From: Candidatus Omnitrophota bacterium
GTDB taxonomy: Bacteria; Omnitrophota; Koll11; Duberdicusellales; 4484-171
NCBI GenBank assembly: GCA_021735115.1
Contig: JAIPHQ010000058.1
Span: 1 to 5,657 of the forward strand
Length of the DNA: 5,657 nt
Direction of reading: 5' to 3'
Shown here: positions 1 through 3,966 of the stretch, piece by piece
Position numbering within the stretch: position 1 is the stretch's first letter
How the letters are laid out: every line of letters begins with the position of its first letter
Program-made: the position numbers and the translations under genes
The notes under the pieces: generated by a model
Database searches by the model: none
Seen by the model: only the letters and a program-made list of their open reading frames with translations
Told to the model about the DNA's origin: nothing

Positions 1-362
1 CCTACCACTATCTTACCTTCAGATAAAGCAAAACCAATTTCAGAAAGAGTTCCGTATTTTCCATCAATAGCAATTAAATAATCTGCCGCCCTCACCACTA
101 AAGTATTTCGAATAAAACCAAGACCTGTAGGTATTTTAACATCTAAATAAGAGTTAGCTTCATGCCCATCATAAGAAGGTAAAATGCCCACAGTAAGCCC
201 TTCTTGTTTTTTTGCCCCTCGGCAAGCTGCTTCCATAACACCAGGACCACCCCCGCAAATTAGAACCCAACCCTCTTTAGCAATAAGCTCACCAACAGCT
301 TCTGCTATTTTGTAAGCTTCTTTTGAACAACTTGCTCCCCCAATCACTGCTACATTTAACAT
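1..362 (-). CDS. SLOG/LOG-like Rossmann protein (TIGR00725-type), 3' end outside window
   Basis: The 120 visible residues begin MLNVAVIGGAS and form the N-terminal two-thirds or so of a LOG/'lysine decarboxylase-like' nucleotide-binding Rossmann protein. Visible motifs are the first beta strand with VIGG (6-9), GGGPGVMEAA (37-46), the segment PTGLGFIRN (78-86) and DGKYGTLSE (100-108). This pattern matches the small TIGR00725 family rather than classical LOG enzymes, which carry PGGxGTxxE; here the PGG is replaced by IDGK. LOG enzymes release bases from nucleoside monophosphates, and SLOG domains bind nucleotides. The biochemical role of this subfamily is not established, so I give no substrate. 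The ATG at 362 is chosen because an in-frame TAA lies 15 bases upstream and an AAAGG sits 9 bases before it. The gene follows tRNA-Arg by 39 bases with no visible terminator between, so it may be the last part of the pyr transcript. No transmembrane segment or signal peptide is seen. Confidence 0.85.
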   Translation of the reverse strand, partial: MLNVAVIGGASCSKEAYKIAEAVGELIAKEGWVLICGGGPGVMEAACRGAKKQEGLTVGILPSYDGHEANSYLDVKIPTGLGFIRNTLVVRAADYLIAIDGKYGTLSEIGFALSEGKIVV

Positions 363-366
363 GAGT

Positions 367-394
367 TTTAACCTTTATCCTTTAACCTTTAACC
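367..394 (-). repeat. Four tandem 7-bp units carrying the ribosome binding site
   Basis: On the coding strand the unit GGTTAAA occurs four times in a row, with one change (GGATAAA in the third unit). It fills most of the 39-base gap between the tRNA-Arg 3' end and the SLOG start. Each junction creates AAAGG, so a Shine-Dalgarno-like core recurs every 7 bases; the copy nearest the ATG is at a usable distance. Seen directly; any effect on translation is inference. Confidence 0.8.
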
Positions 395-401
395 TTGATA
401 A

Positions 402-473
402 TGTCCCTGGCAGGAGTCGAACCTGCATTTCTGGCTCCGGAGGCCAACGCTCTATCCATTGAGCTACAGGGAC
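402..473 (-). tRNA. tRNA-Arg, anticodon CCG
   Basis: The 72-nt sequence folds as a complete cloverleaf. The acceptor stem is GTCCCTG (473-467) with CAGGGAC (409-403). The D stem is GCTC/GAGC with the GG pair followed by A20, an arginine identity base. The anticodon stem is TTGGC/GCCAG with loop CTCCGGA, giving anticodon CCG (440-438), which reads CGG. The variable loop is 4 nt (AAAT), and the T arm is GCAGG/CCTGC with loop TTCGACT. The discriminator is A (402). The next bases are TTA, so CCA is not encoded and must be added by the CCA-adding enzyme. The 5' end follows the pyrC stop codon with no intervening base. I see no convincing promoter of its own: a TATAAG at 488-483 lacks a -35 partner. 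It is therefore probably excised from the pyr transcript by RNase P. Confidence 0.96.
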
Positions 474-1736
474 TTACTTTCCCTTATAAAAAACTTTTTC
501 TATTTTCCCCTGCAATTTTCTACCTAAAAAACAAGAATTTTTAGATTTAGAATAAAAACTTTTTTTAGATATTTTCTGCTCTTTGTTAGGATCAAAGATA
601 ATTAAATCTGCACTAGCTCCAACTTTAATTAAACTTTTTTTAATACCTAAAATTTTAGCAGGATTAATTAAAAACTTATCAATTAGCTCTTCCCAATTTA
701 AAACATTTTTTTTAATAAGTTCTGTAAAAGCCACCGCTAGCTCTGTCTCCAACCCGATTGTTCCAAATTCAGCTCTTTCAAACTCAATATCTTTTTCGTT
801 TTCTGTGTGTGGAGCATGGTCAGAAGCAATCACATCAATTACACCATCAGCTAAAGCTTGTTTAATCGCCAAAACATCTTCTTTATTGCGCAAGGGTGGA
901 TTAATCTTTTTGTTAGTATCAAAATCCCAAAGATCTTCTTCAGATAAGGAAAAATAATGTGGAGCGGTTTCTGCTGACACCTTCACTCCCTGTTTTTTCG
1001 CCTTGTCAATTATTTCTACTGATTCCTTGCAACTTACATGAGCGATATGTACTTTTGCGTCAGCTTGTTTTGCTAACTTTATATCCCTATCTATTCTCAT
1101 AAATTCTGCTGACTTGGGTATTCCCCTTAAACCAAGGCAAGTTGAACTAAAACCTAAATTTAAAACTCCTTGTTTTGATAAAGCTTTATCTTCGCTGTGA
1201 CAGATTACAATAATATTATTTTTCTTTGCTTTTTTTAAAGCTTCCAACATTAATTGGCTACTTTCAACTGAATCACCATCATCAGTTATAGCCTTTATGC
1301 CTTCTTTAGCCAATCCTTCTATATCACTAAGCTCATCACCTTTTCTCCCTTTAGTTATCGCCGCCGAAAGAAAAACATCAACATAAGCTTCTCTTTTTAT
1401 CTTATCTTTTAGACGTTTTACAATTTCTTTAGAATCTATGGCCGGTTCTGTATTCGGCATAGCTAATACAGCACCAAAGCCACCAGCCAAAGCTGCTCGG
1501 GTACCAGTTTTAATATCTTCTTTATCCTCTCTACCCGGTTCACGTAGATGAACATGCATATCTATAAGCGCCGGCATTACTATCTTTCCTGCAGCTTCTA
1601 TAACTTTATCAGCACTTTTGCAGCTCTTGGTATAATTTATATCTACTATCTTGCCTGAATCAATTAGAATGTCGCCTTCTTTTGACCGACCAGAGTCAAC
1701 TCCAACTATTTTTGCATTTTTGATTAAAGTTTTCAT
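474..1736 (-). CDS. pyrC: Dihydroorotase, class I
   Basis: This 420-residue cytosolic enzyme of the cyclic amidohydrolase superfamily interconverts N-carbamoyl-aspartate and dihydroorotate, the third step of UMP synthesis. All expected metal ligands are visible: HxH at H61/H63 in DMHVHLREPG, D153 in ITDDGDS, H180 in ICHSED, H233 in HIAHVS and D306 in IASDHAPH. Substrate-binding motifs MPNTEP (93-98) and the INPPLR segment (279-283) are also present. The aspartate at 153 in place of a carboxylated lysine marks the class I type (as in Aquifex and Bacillus), not the E. coli class II type. Length is normal for the family and the N- and C-terminal strands of the composite beta domain are complete. 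The ATG overlaps the pyrB stop as ATGA and has an AAGGA (1745-1741) 4 bases upstream, so translation is probably coupled. The TAA stop directly abuts the tRNA-Arg gene. Confidence 0.97.
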   Translation of the reverse strand: MKTLIKNAKIVGVDSGRSKEGDILIDSGKIVDINYTKSCKSADKVIEAAGKIVMPALIDMHVHLREPGREDKEDIKTGTRAALAGGFGAVLAMPNTEPAIDSKEIVKRLKDKIKREAYVDVFLSAAITKGRKGDELSDIEGLAKEGIKAITDDGDSVESSQLMLEALKKAKKNNIIVICHSEDKALSKQGVLNLGFSSTCLGLRGIPKSAEFMRIDRDIKLAKQADAKVHIAHVSCKESVEIIDKAKKQGVKVSAETAPHYFSLSEEDLWDFDTNKKINPPLRNKEDVLAIKQALADGVIDVIASDHAPHTENEKDIEFERAEFGTIGLETELAVAFTELIKKNVLNWEELIDKFLINPAKILGIKKSLIKVGASADLIIFDPNKEQKISKKSFYSKSKNSCFLGRKLQGKIEKVFYKGK

Positions 1737-2659
1737 TTTTTCCTTGCTCCAGATATAAGATATAAAACTGCCATTCTAACTGCAATACCATTTGTAACTT
1801 GATCTAGAATAACCGAATTTGGCCCATCTGCAACTTCAGAGGATATTTCAATGCCGCGATTAATGGGTCCTGGATGCATAACTATTATCTCTTTATTGGT
1901 TTTTTCAATGCGTTCTTGAGTAATTCCATAATTTTTAAAGTAATCTAGCTTCCGAGGGAAAGCTGTGTTTTCATCTCTTTCAAACTGCATTCTTAATACA
2001 TTTACTGCATCAGATTGAGATAAGGCTTCATCTATATTTGAAATTACAGAAACACCCATCTTTTCAACTTCAACTGGAATCAGCATGGGCGGAGCACAAA
2101 CTATAACTTTTGCTCCTAACTTAGTTAAACCCCAAATATTTGAGCGGGCTACTCGAGAGTGAGCAATATCTCCAACAATAGTTACAGTTAATCCTTCAAT
2201 TTTGCCCCTTTTTTCAACTAAAGTAAACAGATCCAATAAAGCCTGAGTAGGATGCTCATGCCATCCATCTCCAGCATTTACTACACCTATATTTAGGTGT
2301 CGAGAAAGCATTGCTGCTGCTCCAGCTGCATTATGCCTTACCACAATTATATCTGCTTTTAAAGCTTCAATATTTCGCCCTGTATCATTAAGGGTTTCGT
2401 TTTTCCGTACGCTTGAGTATTCAGCGGCAATATTAATTACATCTGCAGATAACCTTTTTGCCGCCACTTCAAAAGAAACCCTTGTCCTAGTTGAAGGCTC
2501 ATAAAATAAATTAACTATAGTTTTTCCGCGTAAAGCTGGAACTTTTTTAATCTGCCGTGTGGTAACTTCTTTAAAAGATGCGGCTGTCTCTAATAAAATT
2601 TTTATCTCTTCTTTCTTTAAGTCTCTTAGGCCTAGTAAATCTTTTTTTTGCCACTTCAT
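1733..2659 (-). CDS. pyrB: Aspartate carbamoyltransferase catalytic subunit
   Basis: This 308-residue enzyme joins carbamoyl phosphate and aspartate to form N-carbamoyl-aspartate, the committed second step of UMP synthesis; it acts as a cytosolic trimer. Visible motifs are the carbamoyl-phosphate loop EPSTRTR (54-60), the lysine-bearing active-site loop SSVRKNE (82-88), RHN (108-110), HPTQALLD (136-143), R169 in IAHSRVARS, the aspartate-binding RMQFER (223-228) and HPGPINRG (262-269). The HPGP form rather than HPLP resembles B. subtilis-type and PyrC-associated ATCases. No pyrI regulatory gene is adjacent, so allosteric control by nucleotides of the E. coli kind is not expected from this locus. 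The start codon shares one base with the pyrR stop (TAATG), with a weak AAGAGA purine run upstream. The stop overlaps the pyrC start by 4 bases. The pyrR-pyrB-pyrC order is typical of a compact pyr operon. Confidence 0.97.
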   Translation of the reverse strand: MKWQKKDLLGLRDLKKEEIKILLETAASFKEVTTRQIKKVPALRGKTIVNLFYEPSTRTRVSFEVAAKRLSADVINIAAEYSSVRKNETLNDTGRNIEALKADIIVVRHNAAGAAAMLSRHLNIGVVNAGDGWHEHPTQALLDLFTLVEKRGKIEGLTVTIVGDIAHSRVARSNIWGLTKLGAKVIVCAPPMLIPVEVEKMGVSVISNIDEALSQSDAVNVLRMQFERDENTAFPRKLDYFKNYGITQERIEKTNKEIIVMHPGPINRGIEISSEVADGPNSVILDQVTNGIAVRMAVLYLISGARKK

Positions 2660-3207
2660 TATTTATTCTCTTTTAAAATTACCTTATCTTGAAAATCTAT
2701 TTCTTTTAATCTTACCTCCACAATTTGATCTTTTGCGGTAGGAATATTCTTGCCGACAAAATCAGCCCGAAAAGGAAGCTCCCTATGGCCCCTATCTACT
2801 AAAGTTAAAAGTTGAATTTTATCAGGTCGGCCAAAATCTATAATTTGATCTAACGCGGCTCGAATGGTCCTGCCGCTAGATAAAACATCATCAACTAAAA
2901 TTATTATTTTTCCTTGAATATCAAAATTAATAGCAGTTTTTTTAACTATTGGATTTGGCCCAATTGTGGTTAAATCGTCTCGATAAAGCGTAATATCAAG
3001 CTCCCCTAAAGGCAGGCTTATCTTATTTATCCCTTCAATTATTGTTTTGATTCTTTTAGCTAGCGGTACCCCTCGGGTTTGAATTCCAACTAAAGCTATA
3101 TTTTTTGGGTTTGGATTTTTTTCTAAAACTTGATGAGAAAGCCTAAGAAGAGTTTTTTCTATGTCTTGGCAAGTTAAAACTATTTTTTCTTTACTTTTAT
3201 CTTTCAT
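2659..3207 (-). CDS. pyrR: PyrR, pyr operon RNA-binding regulator / uracil phosphoribosyltransferase
   Basis: This is a type I phosphoribosyltransferase-fold protein of 182 residues, the usual PyrR length. PyrR binds a specific hairpin in pyr mRNA when UMP is abundant, and many members also convert uracil and PRPP to UMP. Visible motifs are VGIQTRGVPLAKRI (40-53), the YRDDL segment (75-79), the PRPP loop LVDDVLSSGRT (104-114) and the signature LVDRGHRELPFRADFVGKNIPT (136-157). The loop reads VLSSGRT where VLYTGRT or VLFTGRT is common, a mild variant. I choose the ATG at 3207 because AAGGA lies 5 bases upstream. The alternative GTG at 3228 would add only seven residues (MRLARNI, unlike the family) and lies within the predicted PyrR-binding hairpin loop. 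The leader carries that hairpin right beside the ribosome binding site, so PyrR probably represses its own translation. The gene is followed by pyrB with a 1-base overlap. Confidence 0.96.
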   Translation of the reverse strand: MKDKSKEKIVLTCQDIEKTLLRLSHQVLEKNPNPKNIALVGIQTRGVPLAKRIKTIIEGINKISLPLGELDITLYRDDLTTIGPNPIVKKTAINFDIQGKIIILVDDVLSSGRTIRAALDQIIDFGRPDKIQLLTLVDRGHRELPFRADFVGKNIPTAKDQIVEVRLKEIDFQDKVILKENK

Positions 3208-3212
3208 AATAT

Positions 3213-3217
3213 TCCTT
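3213..3217 (-). promoter_or_regulatory. pyrR ribosome binding site (AAGGA)
   Basis: AAGGA lies 5 bases before the ATG at 3207 and decides the start in favour of that ATG. It begins at the base immediately after the 3' arm of the predicted PyrR-binding hairpin, so a protein bound to the hairpin would stand in the ribosome's footprint. Confidence 0.85.
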
Positions 3218-3237
3218 GCTAGCCTCACTGGACCAGC
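3218..3237 (-). promoter_or_regulatory. PyrR-binding RNA hairpin in the pyr leader
   Basis: The RNA segment reads GCUGGUC-CAGUGA-GGCUAGC. The arms can form seven continuous pairs (including two G-U) around the hexaloop CAGUGA. The core GGUCCAGUGAGGCU (3234-3221) fits the known PyrR-binding consensus ARUCCNGNGAGGYU at 13 of 14 positions; the single change (A to G) still pairs with the final U. In Bacillus such loops act as anti-antiterminators, while in Mycobacterium smegmatis PyrR represses translation through a similar site. Here no terminator hairpin with a U run follows, and the Shine-Dalgarno sequence directly adjoins the 3' arm, so translational repression is the better model. I do not see the purine-rich side bulge described for Bacillus loops. 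Match and position are seen directly; mechanism is inference. Confidence 0.85.
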
Positions 3238-3249
3238 TTAAAGGCTAGC
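3218..3249 (-). repeat. Perfect 7-bp inverted repeat in the pyr leader, competing with the PyrR hairpin
   Basis: GCTAGCC (3249-3243) is perfectly complementary to GGCTAGC (3224-3218), the 3' arm of the PyrR hairpin. The two pairings exclude each other. The expected transcript start near 3246 would include only AGCC of the upstream arm; a start 3 bases earlier would include it all. It may be an antagonist fold of the PyrR-binding hairpin, or the remains of a longer leader. Confidence 0.6.
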
Positions 3250-3264
3250 ATAATAGTATTATGC
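3248..3264. repeat. 7+3+7 bp dyad covering the -10 region of the pyr promoter
   Basis: On the minus strand GCATAAT-ACT-ATTATGC is a perfect inverted repeat that contains the -10 box and reaches to about the transcription start. This is the position expected of an operator where a dimeric repressor would block RNA polymerase. It is AT-rich, so chance is not excluded, and no candidate regulator gene is in the window. Confidence 0.5.
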
Positions 3265-3281
3265 ATACTCTTTTCTGTCAA
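3253..3281 (-). promoter_or_regulatory. Sigma-70-type promoter of the pyrRBC operon
   Basis: A perfect TTGACA (3281-3276) is separated by 17 bases from TACTAT (3258-3253), which matches four of six consensus -10 bases. The expected start is near A3246, giving a leader of about 39 bases before the pyrR ATG. It lies right after the rsmI stop codon; I see no strong terminator between rsmI and this promoter, so some read-through from glmS-rsmI is possible. Confidence 0.8.
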
Positions 3282-3300
3282 GGATAAAAAGTTAAATTAT

Positions 3301-3966
3301 CTATTGGGCAGAAGACAAGACCAAAGTGAATTCTCCCCTTGGTTTCTTTTTGCTAAAATGCTCAACTGCTTCCTTGAGGTTGGATTCAAAAACTTCTTCA
3401 AATTTTTTAGTTAGCTCCCGGCAAACTGTTATCTTTCTTTCTCCTAAAACTTTTTCTAGCTCGTTTAATGTCGATAAAATACGGTAAGGAGATTCAAAAA
3501 AAACACAAGTTGTCGGCCAATTTAAAATTTGTGAAAAAAACTTTAGCCTAGCTGTTTTTTTTCTGGGCAAATAACCAAAAAAAGTAAACTTATCGGAACT
3601 TATACTGCTAGTTGAAAGCGCCGTAATGATGCTGGAAGGACCCGGTAAAGAAATGATTCCAATCTTTCTTTGCCTGCACTCTCTTACCAATTTAAACCCC
3701 GGATCAGAAACAGTAGGAGTCCCGGCACTTGATACTAAAGCTATTTGTTTACCCTTTTCTAGCTCGTTTATAACTTGAGAAGTTTTTCTTGTTTCATTAT
3801 GTTCGTAAAAACTAATTAATTTATTTTTTATATTGAAGTGTTTTATCAAAGTGCCCGTTTTACGAGTGTCTTCAGCTAAAATAAGATCAACCTCTTCTAA
3901 AACACGTATGGCCCTTAAGGTTATATCTTCTCGATTCCCAATAGGAGTTGGAACTATATATAACAT
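3301..3966 (-). CDS. rsmI: 16S rRNA (cytidine-1402-2'-O)-methyltransferase, short form
   Basis: This 221-residue SAM-dependent methyltransferase has the tetrapyrrole-methylase fold. RsmI 2'-O-methylates C1402 of 16S rRNA in the decoding centre. Visible motifs are LYIVPTPIGNREDITLRA (2-19), AEDTRKT (31-37), FYEHNE (53-58), ALVSSAGTPTVSDPG (76-90), LPGPSS (107-112), the FFGYLPRKK segment (129-137), FFESPYR (156-162), RELTKKFEE (183-191) and PRGEFTLVL (209-217). The protein stops just after this last strand. E. coli RsmI is near 286 residues, so the C-terminal helical domain is absent; the clean end and following promoter suggest a naturally short form rather than a frameshift. The usual Asp of SDAGTP is Ser (S80). 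The ATG is immediately after the glmS TAA, and no Shine-Dalgarno sequence is evident, so translation probably depends on coupling to glmS. The N-terminus aligns with the family start. Confidence 0.94.
   Translation of the reverse strand: MLYIVPTPIGNREDITLRAIRVLEEVDLILAEDTRKTGTLIKHFNIKNKLISFYEHNETRKTSQVINELEKGKQIALVSSAGTPTVSDPGFKLVRECRQRKIGIISLPGPSSIITALSTSSISSDKFTFFGYLPRKKTARLKFFSQILNWPTTCVFFESPYRILSTLNELEKVLGERKITVCRELTKKFEEVFESNLKEAVEHFSKKKPRGEFTLVLSSAQ

Noticed and set aside
483..488. TATAAG at the end of pyrC as a -10 box for the tRNA
   Set aside because: The position would suit a start just before the tRNA, but the expected -35 position reads CAGGGG and the bases encode the conserved PyrC tail.
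583..957. Open reading frame of 124 codons on the plus strand
   Set aside because: It is antisense to pyrC, whose catalytic motifs lie in the same bases; its Ser/Leu/Ile-rich product looks like a shadow.
2559..2741. Plus-strand open frame of 60 codons across the pyrR/pyrB junction
   Set aside because: It is antisense to two well-supported genes, with no homology I recognise and a low-complexity product.
3208..3228. GTG at 3228 as the start of pyrR, giving 189 residues
   Set aside because: It lies inside the PyrR hairpin loop and adds residues unlike the family; ATG 3207 has a well-placed AAGGA.
3270..3292. Weak CTTTT/AAAAG pairing after rsmI as a terminator
   Set aside because: Only five A-T-rich pairs, no following U run, and the segment contains the TTGACA of the pyr promoter.
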